A DNA stretch of 64,000 nucleotides, from contig NZ_JOCF01000018.1 in NCBI RefSeq assembly GCF_000720635.1, positions 30,095 through 94,094 on the forward strand, given 5' to 3'. The stretch's first letter is position 1. Each line of letters begins with the position of its first letter. Positions 23,136-34,034 of the stretch are shown here, piece by piece. This DNA comes from Streptomyces sp. NRRL WC-3742. GTDB lineage: Bacteria; Actinomycetota; Actinomycetes; Streptomycetales; Streptomycetaceae. The position numbers and the translations under genes are program-made. The notes beneath the pieces were generated by a model. That model did no database searches. It was given only the letters and a program-made list of their open reading frames with translations, and had not been told where the DNA came from.

Positions 23136-25913
23136 TCAGTGCGCGGCGACCTCCCAGTTCGCCCCCACGCCCACCGACACGTCCAGCGGCGCCCGCAGCG
23201 GGTACGCCCCCGCCATCTGCGCGCGCACGATCGCCTCGACGCCCTCGCGCTCGCCCGGGGCCAGTTCCAGCACGATTTCGTCGTGCACCTGCAGCAGCAT
23301 CCGCGACCTGAGCCCGGCGGCCCGCAGCGCCTCGTCCACCCGCAGCATCGCGATCTTGACGATGTCGGCGGCCGAGCCCTGGATGGGCGCGTTGAGCGCC
23401 ATCCGCTCGGCCATCTCGCGGCGCTGGCGGTTGTCGCTGTTGAGGTCCGGCAGGTAGCGGCGGCGCCCGAGCAGGGTCTCGGTGTAGCCCGTCGCCCGGG
23501 CCTCCTCGACCACCCGGTGCAGGTACTCGCGCACGCCGCCGAAGCGCTCGAAGTAGGTGTCCATCAGGCCCTGCGCCTCGGCCGGCTTGATGCCGAGCTG
23601 CTGCGAGAGCCCGTACGCGGAGAGCCCGTACGCGAGGCCGTACGACATGGCCTTGATCTTGCGGCGCATCTCGGCGTCCACGGCCGCCCCGGGCACCTCG
23701 AAGACCTGGGAGGCGACGGTGGTGTGCAGGTCCTCGCCGGAGGCGAAGGCTTCGATGAGCGCCTCGTCCTCGGACAGGTGCGCCATGATGCGCAGTTCGA
23801 TCTGCGAGTAGTCGGCGGTGAGCAGCGACTCGTAGCCCTCGCCGACGATGAAGGCGCGCCGGATGGCGCGGCCCTCCTCGGTGCGCACCGGGATGTTCTG
23901 CAGGTTCGGGTCCTGCGAGGAGAGGCGGCCGGTGGCGGCGACCATCTGGTTGAAGGTGGTGTGGATGCGCCCCTGCGGCGAGACGGTCTTGAGCAGGCCC
24001 TCGACGGTGGTGCGCAGCTTGGCCTGGTCGCGGTGGCGCAGCAGGATGACCGGCAGTTCGTTGTCGGTCTGGGTGGCGAGCCAGGTCAGGGCGTCGGCGT
24101 CGGTGGTGTAGCCGGTCTTGATCTTCTTGGTCTTGGGGAGGGCGAGTTCGCCGAAGAGGATCTCCTGGAGCTGCTTGGGCGAGCCGAGGTTGAACTCGTG
24201 GCCGGCGGCGGCGTGGGCCTCCTCGACGCAGCGCTGGATCTCGGCGGCGAACTGCGCCTCGATCGTGGTGAGCCAGTCGCGGTCGGCGGCGATGCCGTAG
24301 CGCTCCATGCGGGCGAGCAGGGCGGCGATGGGCAGTTCCATGTCGCGCAGCAGCTCGGTGGCGCCGACCTCGGCGAGGCGGGTGTCGAACATCGCGGCGA
24401 GGTCGAGGACGGCGCGGGCCTGGAGCATGAGGGCCTGGGCGGCGGCCGTCCCGTCCTCCTCGGGGGCGTCGAAGGTGAGCTGGCCGCTCTCGGCGGCGGG
24501 GGCCGGGGCGAGGGAGCGGGCGAGGTACTCCTCGGCGAGCGCCTCCAGGGTGAAGGTGCGCCGGCCGGGCTTCTCCAGGTACGCGGCCAGCGCCGTGTCG
24601 GCGACGACGCCCTCGATCGTCCAGCCGCGCTCGGCGAAGGCGCGCATGACCTGCTTGGCGATGTGCAGGGCCTTGGGGGCGGCCGGGTCGGCGAGCCAGG
24701 CGGCGAAGGCCCGCTCGTCCTCCTCGGCGAGCTGCGCCGGGTCGAACCAGGCGGCGGACTCCCCTGCGGCGAGGGCGACTTCGGTGACCTCGCCGCTGCC
24801 GAGGGCCCACGCGTAGACGGCGGCGAGGGCGACGGTGGTCTTGCCGTCGGTGCCGTGCTCGCGCAGCCAGGAGGCCAGGGTGCCGGGGTCGGTGAGGAGT
24901 TCGCCGTCGACCTCGACACCGGGGGCGAGCTCGACCTCCTCCTCGGCCGCGCCGGTCGGGTCGACGCCGAAGACGCGGTCGCGGAAGTTGGCGTTGCGGA
25001 ACTCCAGGGACTCCATCAGCGTGCCGACGGCGCCCTTGTCGAACGCCTTGCGCTCCAGGTCGTCGACGCCGAGGGGGAGTTCGACGTCGCGGACGAGCTC
25101 GGTGAGCATCCGGTTGCGCTTGACGGAGTCGAGGTTGTCGCGCAGCTTCTCGCCGATCTTGCCCTTCACCTCGTCGGCGCGGGCGACGAGTTCCTCGAAG
25201 GAGCCGAACTGGTTGACCCACTTGGCGGCGGTCTTCTCGCCGACGCCGGGGATGCCGGGCAGGTTGTCGGACGGGTCGCCGCGCAGGGCGGCGAGGTCCG
25301 GGTACTGGTTCGGGGTGACGCCGTACTTCTCGGCGACCTTCTCCGGGGTGTAGCGGGTGAGCTCGGAGACGCCCTTGGTCGGATAGAGGACGGTGACGTG
25401 GTCGGTGACCAGCTGGAGCGAGTCCCGGTCGCCGGTGACGATCTGGACCTCGAAGCCGGACGCCTCGGCGGCGGTGGCGAGGGTGGCGATGATGTCGTCG
25501 GCCTCGAAGCCCTCGACGGTGAGCCGGGGGATGTGCATGGCGTCGAGCAGTTCGCCGATCAGGCCGATCTGGCTGCGGAACTCGTCCGGCGTCTTGGCGC
25601 GGTTGGCCTTGTAGTCGGGGAACTCGGCGGAGCGGAACGTCTGCCGGGAGAGGTCGAAGGCGACCGCGAGGTGGGTGGGCTGCTCGTCGCGGACGGTGTT
25701 GGCGAGCATCGAGGCGAAGCCGTAGACCGCGTTGGTCGGCTGGCCGGTGGAGGTGTTGAAGTTCTCCACGGGCAGTGCGTAGAAGGCCCGGTAGGCCATC
25801 GAGTGCCCGTCGAGCAGCATCAGCCGGGGCCGCCGGCCGGCCTCGCCGCCACCCGCCGCGCCCTTGTCCGTACTCTGCGTAGCCACGTCAACGTCCGTTC
25901 CTGCCGATTCCAC
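23136..25913 (-). CDS. polA: DNA polymerase I
   Basis: 925 residues; processes Okazaki fragments and fills repair gaps. 5'-3' exonuclease domain about 30-320: RLMLLDGHSMAYRAFYALP, VEGFEADDIIATLA, QIVTGDRDSLQLV, GDPSDNLPGIPGVGEKTAAKW. The middle 3'-5' exonuclease-like domain (about 340-520) lacks the acidic catalytic set, as usual in actinobacteria, so no proofreading is expected. Polymerase domain: motif A LTADYSQIELRIMAHLS, motif B MRRKIKAMSYGLAYGLSAYG, motif C LLQVHDEIVLE; the O-helix has Tyr (AYGLSAYGL). The GTG at 25913 gives the longest frame; a GTG eight codons in is the alternative. Convergent with the MFS gene and divergent from the thioesterase. Confidence 0.98.
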   Translation of the reverse strand: MESAGTDVDVATQSTDKGAAGGGEAGRRPRLMLLDGHSMAYRAFYALPVENFNTSTGQPTNAVYGFASMLANTVRDEQPTHLAVAFDLSRQTFRSAEFPDYKANRAKTPDEFRSQIGLIGELLDAMHIPRLTVEGFEADDIIATLATAAEASGFEVQIVTGDRDSLQLVTDHVTVLYPTKGVSELTRYTPEKVAEKYGVTPNQYPDLAALRGDPSDNLPGIPGVGEKTAAKWVNQFGSFEELVARADEVKGKIGEKLRDNLDSVKRNRMLTELVRDVELPLGVDDLERKAFDKGAVGTLMESLEFRNANFRDRVFGVDPTGAAEEEVELAPGVEVDGELLTDPGTLASWLREHGTDGKTTVALAAVYAWALGSGEVTEVALAAGESAAWFDPAQLAEEDERAFAAWLADPAAPKALHIAKQVMRAFAERGWTIEGVVADTALAAYLEKPGRRTFTLEALAEEYLARSLAPAPAAESGQLTFDAPEEDGTAAAQALMLQARAVLDLAAMFDTRLAEVGATELLRDMELPIAALLARMERYGIAADRDWLTTIEAQFAAEIQRCVEEAHAAAGHEFNLGSPKQLQEILFGELALPKTKKIKTGYTTDADALTWLATQTDNELPVILLRHRDQAKLRTTVEGLLKTVSPQGRIHTTFNQMVAATGRLSSQDPNLQNIPVRTEEGRAIRRAFIVGEGYESLLTADYSQIELRIMAHLSEDEALIEAFASGEDLHTTVASQVFEVPGAAVDAEMRRKIKAMSYGLAYGLSAYGLSQQLGIKPAEAQGLMDTYFERFGGVREYLHRVVEEARATGYTETLLGRRRYLPDLNSDNRQRREMAERMALNAPIQGSAADIVKIAMLRVDEALRAAGLRSRMLLQVHDEIVLELAPGEREGVEAIVRAQMAGAYPLRAPLDVSVGVGANWEVAAH

Positions 25914-26097
25914 TACCGGCCACCGATCCTATGGCCCGGCACCGACAAAAGGGGCGCCGCGTCAACGGCCCGCGCCGCCGCCCCAGCAGGGCGCGAGCGG
26001 CACGCCAGCCGCGCGGGACGGCCGCTACCGCCCAGTAGGCCGGTCGTACGATCACAGGCAGCACGATGATGTGACCCCCCAGCGGCAGGAGTTCCCC

Positions 26098-26574
26098 ATG
26101 ACCGACGCGACCCGCGACACCGCACCCGACACCGCGCCCGTCCTGAACGTCCCGCAGGACGTCCTCGACCACTTCGCCAAGCTCGGCGTGAGCCCGGAGA
26201 CGTTCTCCGGCGGCCACCTCGGCGAGAAGCTCGGCATCCGGATCGTCGAGGCGTCCGGCGACCGCGTGGTCGGCACCATGCCGGTGGAGGGCAACCAGCA
26301 GCCGTACGGGCTGCTGCACGGCGGCGCCTCGGCCGCGCTGGCCGAGACGCTGGGCTCGATCGGCGCGATGCTGCACGCCGGGCCGGGCCGGTACGCGGTG
26401 GGCGTGGACCTCAACGCCACCCACCACCGCTCGGCCACCTCCGGGCTGGTCACCGGCGTCGCCACGGCGGTGTTCAAGGGCCGCACGGCGGCGACGTACG
26501 AGATCGCGATCACGGACGACACCGGCAAGCGGATCACCAGCTGCCGGCTGACCTGCATGCTGCGCGACCTGTAG
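26098..26574 (+). CDS. Hotdog-fold PaaI-type thioesterase
   Basis: 158 residues. A single hotdog domain with the family motif PYGLLHGGASAALAETLGSIGAM (H-G-G and the catalytic-acid E in A-E-T-x-G-S), followed by VGVDLNATHHRSATSG and ATYEIAITDDTGKRITSCRLTC. Members hydrolyse acyl-CoA thioesters, for example phenylacetyl- or hydroxybenzoyl-CoA. AGGAG lies 7 nt before the ATG at 26098, so earlier in-frame starts are rejected. In streptomycetes this gene commonly sits beside polA. Confidence 0.92.
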   Translation: MTDATRDTAPDTAPVLNVPQDVLDHFAKLGVSPETFSGGHLGEKLGIRIVEASGDRVVGTMPVEGNQQPYGLLHGGASAALAETLGSIGAMLHAGPGRYAVGVDLNATHHRSATSGLVTGVATAVFKGRTAATYEIAITDDTGKRITSCRLTCMLRDL

Positions 26575-27257
26575 GACCGGCCGGGTCAACGCGACCCGCC
26601 GGATCAACGCGACCGGCCGGATCAACGCGACCGGCCGAACCGACGAGACCGACGGGACCCCGTAGGACGCACCCCTTCCGCACACAACGTCCCCACGGCT
26701 GACGCGAGTTCAGCCAAGACGAAGTCAAATCCCTTGACCGCCCCCTTGTTTGACCACACCCACCCCTGGGCAGGCGTTGGTCTGGACGAGGGGGCGCTGT
26801 CGCGTCCGGGCCGATTCACGCGACCGTAACGCTATGTAACAAGTAGGACGTCCACGTAACCCGCAGTTCCGAGGCCGGAAAGCGACCCGGAACTCCCCGT
26901 CCGCACTCCCACCGTCCGGAATACGGATGTGCACGGTCGAAACCAGCACACCGGACACCGGCGTCCGATTATCGGCGCTGCCAGCTGCACCCCATGTTTA
27001 CGGGCCTTACATCGCTTTACCAGCGCGGAAACACCCGGCTGTTCCGGATCGATCAAGCCGCATTGTCCACATGCTGAGAAAAATGCTCCGTGTGCTCATA
27101 ACAAGAGAATCACAGCATTCCCGCAGCACTGCCCGAGTCGCCTGACGCCATCTAGAGTCACGGCCAGTCACCGCGCCAATCGATCTGGGCTCTGCCCTCC
27201 GCGCATCCCGGCACCCGCCAGTCAGGCGCGGCGCCTCCCGAACCGAAGGGGACCCTC
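26575..27257. other. 680-bp non-coding spacer upstream of the liv operon
   Basis: No convincing gene in either strand. From the left it holds a degenerate 18-bp repeat (CCGGATCAACGCGACCGG, three times at about 26581-26635), two TTGACC blocks 16 bp apart (26735-26740, 26751-26756), and three GTAAC pentamers at 26826, 26836 and 26856 on a 10-bp phase. An A/T-richer stretch follows (about 26990-27125) and a TAGAGT at 27153-27158 could be the -10 of livJ with about 100 nt of leader. The GTAAC phasing recalls a-sites of GlnR boxes, without the paired GAAAC. Confidence 0.5.
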
Positions 27258-28493
27258 GTGCGTCATCGTGCAGCAGTTGTCGTGAGCATTGCCGTCATCG
27301 GCGCCCTCAGCCTCAGCGCGTGCGGCTCCCGTGGCGAGAAGAAGGACAGCGCCGGCGGCAAGGACAACAACGCCGCCACCACCACCGTCGTCATCGGCGT
27401 CGACGCCCCCCTCAGCGGTGACCTCTCCGCCCTCGGCCTCGGCATCAGGAACTCCGTCGAGCTCGCCGTCAAGAAGGCCAACTCCACCAACGAGGTCCCC
27501 GGCGTCAAGTTCGAGATCAAGGCCCTCGACGACACGGGCAAGCCCGCCCCCGGCCAGCAGAACGCCACCCAGCTCACCGCCGACGACAAGGTCCTCGGCG
27601 TCGTCGGCCCCCTCAACTCCAGCGTCGCCCAGTCGATGCAGCAGATCTTCGACGACAAGAACCTCGTCGAGATCTCCCCCGCCAACACCGGCGTCGCCCT
27701 CAGCCAGGGCGAGAAGTGGGCCAGCGGCGACAAGAAGCGCCCCTTCAAGTCCTACTTCCGCACCGCCACCACCGACGCCGTCCAGGGCCCCTTCGCCGCC
27801 CAGTACCTCTACACCGACGCCAAGAAGACCAAGGTCTTCCTCATCGACGACCAGAAGACCTACGGCGCCGGCCTCGCCGCCACCTTCAAGAGCGAGTTCA
27901 CCAAGCTCGGCGGCACCATCGTCGGCGCGCAGCACGTCAACCCCGACGACCGCGACTTCGCCGCCATCGTCACCCAGGTCAAGAGCTCCGGCGCCGACGC
28001 CGTCTACTACGGCGGCGAGTACCCCGCCGCCGGCCCGCTCTCCCTCCAGCTCAAGGACGCCGGCGTCGCCATCCCCGTCATGGGCGGCGACGGCATGCAG
28101 AGCGGCGACTACATCAAGCTCAACCCCAAGTCCCAGGGCGACCTCGCCACCGCCGTCGGCCTGCCCGTCGAATCCCTGCCCACCGCCAAGCAGTTCATCG
28201 ACGACTACAAGGCGGCCGGCTACAAGGACGCCTACGAGACCTACGGCGGCTACTCCTACGACAGCGCCTGGGCCATCATCCAGGGCGTCAAGAAGGTCAA
28301 GGCCGACGGCAAGCTCGGCGACAGCAAGGCCCGCGAGCTCGTCCGCGACGCCGTCCAGGGCGTCTCCTTCGACGGCGTCACCGGCAAGGTCTCCTTCGAC
28401 GAGTTCGGCGACACCACCAACAAGCAGCTGACCGTCTACACGGTCAAGGACAGCAAGTGGGCCGTCGAGAAGTCCGGCACCTTCAAGGGCTGA
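27258..28493 (+). CDS. livJ: Branched-chain amino-acid ABC transporter, substrate-binding lipoprotein
   Basis: 411 residues. Signal peptide MRHRAAVVVSIAVIGALSLSAC ends in a lipobox (LSAC, Cys 22), so the protein is tethered outside the membrane. The mature part is a type I periplasmic binding protein (Leu/Ile/Val-binding family): VVIGVDAPLSGDLSALGLGI, the NATQLTADDKVLGVVGPLNSS ligand-binding strand, EISPANTG, and YGGEYPAAGPL. GAAGGGG precedes the GTG at 27258. First gene of livJ-H-M-G-F; separated from livH by 189 bp of Pro-codon-like CCCGGCACCCG repeats with no clear terminator, so differential expression of livJ is possible. Confidence 0.96.
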   Translation: MRHRAAVVVSIAVIGALSLSACGSRGEKKDSAGGKDNNAATTTVVIGVDAPLSGDLSALGLGIRNSVELAVKKANSTNEVPGVKFEIKALDDTGKPAPGQQNATQLTADDKVLGVVGPLNSSVAQSMQQIFDDKNLVEISPANTGVALSQGEKWASGDKKRPFKSYFRTATTDAVQGPFAAQYLYTDAKKTKVFLIDDQKTYGAGLAATFKSEFTKLGGTIVGAQHVNPDDRDFAAIVTQVKSSGADAVYYGGEYPAAGPLSLQLKDAGVAIPVMGGDGMQSGDYIKLNPKSQGDLATAVGLPVESLPTAKQFIDDYKAAGYKDAYETYGGYSYDSAWAIIQGVKKVKADGKLGDSKARELVRDAVQGVSFDGVTGKVSFDEFGDTTNKQLTVYTVKDSKWAVEKSGTFKG

Positions 28494-28682
28494 CCCACCG
28501 CCCCGGGCCGAACGCCCGCCGGAACCCGGAACGGAACACCCGGCACCCGGCACCCGAACCAGCCGGCCCGAACCACCCAGCACCTGAAGCACCGAGCGCG
28601 CGGGGGCCCCACGAGTGCCCCCGCGCGCCCCCACATCCACCACCCACGCGGACACCCCCGAACGCACTACGGAGGCCCAGCG

Positions 28683-29612
28683 GTGCACGACCTACCGCAG
28701 CAGCTGGCCAACGGCCTGATCCTCGGCGCCCTCTACGGACTCGTCGCGATCGGCTACACGATGGTCTACGGCATCGTCCAGCTCATCAACTTCGCCCACG
28801 GCGAGATCGTCATGGTCGGCGGCTTCGGCGCCCTGACCGCCTACCTCTCCCTCCCCGGCGGCACCACCCTCTGGCTGGCCATCCCGCTGATGCTCATCGC
28901 CGGCATCCTGGTCTCCACCCTCACCGCCGTCGCCGCCGAGCGCTTCGCCTACCGGCCCCTGCGCAGCGCCCCCCGGCTGGCCCCCCTCATCACCGCCATC
29001 GGGCTGTCCATCTTCCTGCAGCAACTCGTCTTCTCCTTCTACCCGGACGCCAAGAAGGCCCGCGTCTTCCCCAAGATCCCCGGCGACCCCTTCACCCTCG
29101 GCTCCGTCACCATCCAGCGCAGCGACCTCTTCCTCATCATCGCCGCGCCCCTGTGCATGCTCGCCCTCGGCTGGTTCGTCAACCGCACCCGCTCCGGCCG
29201 CGCCATGCAGGCCACCAGCCAGGACCCCGACACCGCCAAGCTCATGGGCATCGACACCGACCGCATCATCGTCATGGCCTTCGCCATCGGCGCCGCGTTC
29301 GCCGCCGTCGCCGCCGTCGCCTACGGCCTGCGCACCGGCCAGGTCGACTTCCGCATGGGCTTCATCCTCGGACTCAAAGCCTTCACCGCCGCCGTCCTCG
29401 GCGGCATCGGCAACATCTACGGAGCCATGCTCGGCGGCCTCACCCTCGGCGTCGCCGAAGCCCTCGCCTCCGGCTACGTCCAGGACATCCCCGGCATGCA
29501 CCTCTTCGGCGGCGGCGTCTGGAAGGACGTGTGGGCCTTCGTACTCCTCATCGTCGTCCTCCTCGTCCGGCCCCAGGGCCTGCTCGGCGAGCGCGTCGCG
29601 GACAGGGCGTGA
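28683..29612 (+). CDS. livH: Branched-chain amino-acid ABC transporter permease LivH
   Basis: 309 residues, about eight membrane helices. Family signatures: LANGLILGALYGLVAIGYTMVYGIVQLINFAHGEIVM at the N-terminus and, later, the EAA-like coupling segment RSGRAMQATSQDPDTAKLMGIDTDRIIVMAFAIG, then TAAVLGGIGNIYGAMLGG. GTG start at 28683 with GGAGG about 8 nt upstream. Forms the membrane channel with LivM; the stop overlaps the livM GTG by 4 bp. Confidence 0.97.
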   Translation: MHDLPQQLANGLILGALYGLVAIGYTMVYGIVQLINFAHGEIVMVGGFGALTAYLSLPGGTTLWLAIPLMLIAGILVSTLTAVAAERFAYRPLRSAPRLAPLITAIGLSIFLQQLVFSFYPDAKKARVFPKIPGDPFTLGSVTIQRSDLFLIIAAPLCMLALGWFVNRTRSGRAMQATSQDPDTAKLMGIDTDRIIVMAFAIGAAFAAVAAVAYGLRTGQVDFRMGFILGLKAFTAAVLGGIGNIYGAMLGGLTLGVAEALASGYVQDIPGMHLFGGGVWKDVWAFVLLIVVLLVRPQGLLGERVADRA

Positions 29613-31542
29613 TCAACGTGACCACCACCGAGACCAGCCGGATCATCCCCCTGCCGGCCAACGCCGCCACCGCCCTCACGGGCCTCGGCGCCCTCCTCAC
29701 CGCCGCGTCCGCCGCCCTCTCCTGGACCTGGACCAGCGAATACCCCGGCGACCTCACCTACACCGGCTCCCCCGCCGGCCTCCAGTGGCTCGCCCTCGCC
29801 GCCGGCCTCCTCACCCTCGTCCTCCTCCTCGGCACCCGGGGCCTGCCCGGACTGCGCTGGGCCGCACCCATCCGCAGCCACAACGCCGTCCTCCTCGCCG
29901 CCGCCGGCGCCCTCGCCGTCAGCGTCTACTCCGTCGCCTCCATCTCCGCCGAACTCGGGGGCCTCGCCAACCTCGAACCCGGCGGCTGGGTCCTCGCCGC
30001 CGGCGGCCTCACCACCATCGTCGGCGCCCTCGGCCTCCCCCTCGACCGGCGCACCCACGTCCCACTGCGCATCATCGACAAGCGGCTCTTCCTGCTCGTC
30101 CCCGCAGCCCCCCTCGTCTGGGTCGCCACCCACGCCATCCCCGAGGACAAGCCCGTCGCGCCCGTCATGACCGCCCTCGCCGGCGGCATCGCCATCGCCA
30201 CCGGCGCCGTCCTCCTCCTCCAACTCGGCCACCTCGCCAACTCCTGGCTGCGCCTGGGCACCGTCGAACGGCCCCTGCCCACCGCCAGGGAACTGCCCTC
30301 CTGGGCCGAGATCCTGCTCATCGTCGTCGCCTTCGGCCTGGGCCTGTTCGCCATCACCTTCGGCATCGACACCGAGTACGGCGAACTCTTCATCGGCTAC
30401 CTGCTGCTCGCCCCGGCCTTCGTCGCCGCGCTCGGCAAGTCCGGCCTCCTCGCCCGGCTGCGCGCCCTGACGGTCAAGCACCGCCCCGTCACCACCGGCG
30501 CCGCCTTCGCCGCCGCCGCGAGCTTCCCGTTCACCCAGAGCAGCGACCAGTACACCTCCGTCGCCACCAACATCCTGATCTTCGCCACCGTCGCCCTCGG
30601 CCTCAACATCGTCGTCGGCCTCGCGGGCCTGCTCGACCTCGGCTACGTCGCCTTCCTCGGCGTCGGCGCCTACGCGGCCGCCCTGGTCTCCGGCTCCCCC
30701 GCCTCGCCGATCCACGTCCAGTTCCCCTTCTGGGGAGCGATGCTCACCGGCGCCGCCGCGTCCATGGTCTTCGGCGTCCTCATCGGCGCCCCCACCCTGC
30801 GACTGCGCGGCGACTACCTCGCCATCGTCACCCTCGGCTTCGGCGAGATCTTCCGCATCACCATGCAGAGCCTCAACGGGACCACCGGCCCCAACGTCAC
30901 CAACGGCTCCAACGGCATCCCGCGCATCCCCGACCTGGAGATCTTCGGGTTCAACCTCGGCAAGACCCACGAGGTCGCCGGAATCGAACTCGGCCGCTTC
31001 TCCAACTACTACCTGCTGATGCTCCTCGTCACCGCCCTCGTCGTGCTCGTCTTCGCCCGGGTCGGCGACTCCCGCATCGGCCGCGCCTGGGTCGCCATCC
31101 GCGAGGACGAGACCGCCGCCGAGGCCATGGGCATCAACGGCTTCCGCCTCAAGCTCCTCGCCTTCGCCCTCGGCGCCTGCCTCGCCGGCGTCGCCGGCAC
31201 CGTCCAGGCCCACGTCAGCTACACCGTCACCCCCGACCAGTACACCTTCGCCGAGGCCCTCCCGCCCAACTCCGCCTTCCTCCTCGCCGCCGTCATCCTC
31301 GGCGGCATGGGCACCATCAGCGGACCCCTCGTCGGCGCCACCCTCCTCTTCCTCATCCCCAAGAAGCTGGAATTCCTCTCCGACTACCAGCTCCTCGCCT
31401 TCGGCGCCGCCCTCATCGTCCTCATGCGCGTCCGCCCCGAAGGACTCATCCCCAACCGGCGACGGCAGCTCGAGTTCCACGAAGCCGCCGCCATCCCCGC
31501 CCAACCCACCGGCGACGACACCGCACTCACCAAGGCAGGGGC

Positions 31543-31546
<4 letters not shown>
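29609..31546 (+). CDS. livM: Branched-chain amino-acid ABC transporter permease LivM, with N-terminal extension
   Basis: 645 residues, clearly longer than E. coli LivM (about 425). The C-terminal approximately 330 residues are the canonical permease: ATVALGLNIVVGLAGLLDLGYVAFLGVGAYAAAL, GDYLAIVTLGFGEIFRI, the coupling loop SRIGRAWVAIREDETAAEAMGINGFRLKLLAFA, and VILGGMGTISGPLVGA. The first approximately 300 residues carry about seven additional hydrophobic segments with no ABC signature, a form seen in other streptomycetes. The GTG at 29609 overlaps the livH stop; a GTG at 29618 is the alternative. Stop overlaps livG by 4 bp. Confidence 0.95.
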
Positions 31547-33092
<1,546 letters not shown>

Positions 33093-33105
33093 CCCCTTCC
33101 GCACG

Positions 33106-33153
33106 CATGACGAAGGGCCCGGCGGATTCGAATCTGCCGGGCCCTTCGTCATG
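33106..33153. terminator. Bidirectional terminator after livF and pdtaR
   Basis: CATGACGAAGGGCCCGGC (33106-33123) and its perfect complement (33136-33153) make an 18-bp stem around a 12-nt loop, placed between the convergent ends of livF (33092) and the ANTAR regulator (33158). Confidence 0.9.
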
Positions 33154-33157
33154 GCGA

Positions 33158-33817
33158 CTACTCGCCCTTCTCAGCCTCTTCGACCTTCTTACGGTCCTGG
33201 GCCTCGCCCTCCTCGATGACCGCCTCGGCCACCGCCGCCATCGTCATCCGCCGGTCCATCGAGGTCTTCTGGATCCACCGGAACGCGGCGGGCTCGTTCA
33301 GCCCGAACTTCGTCTGCAGCACACCCTTCGCCCGGTCCACCAGCTTCCGGGTCTCCAGCCGCTGGGTGAGATCCCCGATCTCCTTCTCCAGCGCCCGCAT
33401 CTCGGTGTACCGCGACACCGCCATCTCGATCGCCGGCACCAGGTCCGACTTGGAGAACGGCTTCACGATGTACGCCATCGCCCCGGCGTCCCGCGCCCGG
33501 TCCACCAGCTCCCGCTGCGAGAACGCCGTCAGCATCAGCACCGGCGCCAGGTGCTTGTCGTGGATCTGCTCGGCCGCCGACAACCCGTCCAGCACCGGCA
33601 TCTTCACATCGAAGATCGCCAGATCCGGCCGCAACTCCTCGACCAGCTTCACCGCCGTCTCCCCGTCGCCCGCTTCCCCGACGACCGTGTACCCCTCCTC
33701 CTCGAGCATCTCCTTGAGGTCGAGACGGATCAACGCCTCATCCTCGGCGATCACGATCCGGGTGATCTGGGGCGATTCGGTCTCAAGCGGCTGTGCCTGC
33801 TCGTCGGCGGTGCTCAC
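33158..33817 (-). CDS. pdtaR: ANTAR-domain response regulator
   Basis: 219 residues from the GTG at 33817, which has TAGGAG close upstream; an ATG at 33847 would add ten residues but lacks a ribosome-binding site. Receiver domain: IVIAEDEALIRLDL (acidic pocket), phospho-Asp in DLAIFDVKMPVLDG, Thr in VLMLTAFSQ, Lys in AYIVKPFSKSDL. A coiled-coil linker (EMRALEKEIGDLTQRLETRKL) leads to the RNA-binding ANTAR domain VDRAKGVLQTKFGLNEPAAFRWIQKTSMDRRMTMAAVAEAVIE. ANTAR proteins bind twin-hexaloop RNAs and prevent termination. The PdtaS-type kinase is not in the window. Convergent with livF, near the tRNA and pyk as in other streptomycetes. Confidence 0.95.
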   Translation of the reverse strand: MSTADEQAQPLETESPQITRIVIAEDEALIRLDLKEMLEEEGYTVVGEAGDGETAVKLVEELRPDLAIFDVKMPVLDGLSAAEQIHDKHLAPVLMLTAFSQRELVDRARDAGAMAYIVKPFSKSDLVPAIEMAVSRYTEMRALEKEIGDLTQRLETRKLVDRAKGVLQTKFGLNEPAAFRWIQKTSMDRRMTMAAVAEAVIEEGEAQDRKKVEEAEKGE

Positions 33818-33917
33818 GGGGCTCCTAGTTCCGGCGGGGTACTGCATGCACGAGGGTACCTAGACACGGTATGTTTGAGACCAGCGGGTCCGAAGTTCAA
33901 CCTTCGAATCCATGGGC

Positions 33918-33991
33918 GCCCCGGTAGCCCAGCGGCGAGAGGCGATGGTCTCAAACACCATACAGCGTGGGTTCGAATCCCACCCGGGGCA
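33918..33991 (+). tRNA. tRNA with CAA anticodon (Leu), short variable arm
   Basis: Cloverleaf by eye: acceptor GCCCCGG (33918-33924) with CCGGGGC (33984-33990) and discriminator A; D stem GCC/GGC around AGCGGCGAGA; anticodon stem ATGGT/ACCAT with loop CTCAAAC, giving anticodon CAA at 33952-33954; variable loop ACAGC, only five nucleotides; T stem GTGGG/CCCAC with loop TTCGAAT. CCA is not encoded. CAA reads the Leu codon TTG, but bacterial tRNA-Leu are class II with a long variable arm; this one is class I in shape. Either an atypical Leu tRNA or one charged with another amino acid. Confidence 0.85.
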
Positions 33992-34034
33992 CTTTCCTTC
34001 ATTTCTTAATCCACTTAGGGCAGCCTAATGGTTG

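Noticed and set aside
26725..26958. Small minus-strand frames in the spacer before livJ
   Set aside because: No ribosome-binding sites, no recognisable domains, and codon third positions lack the expected G/C bias.
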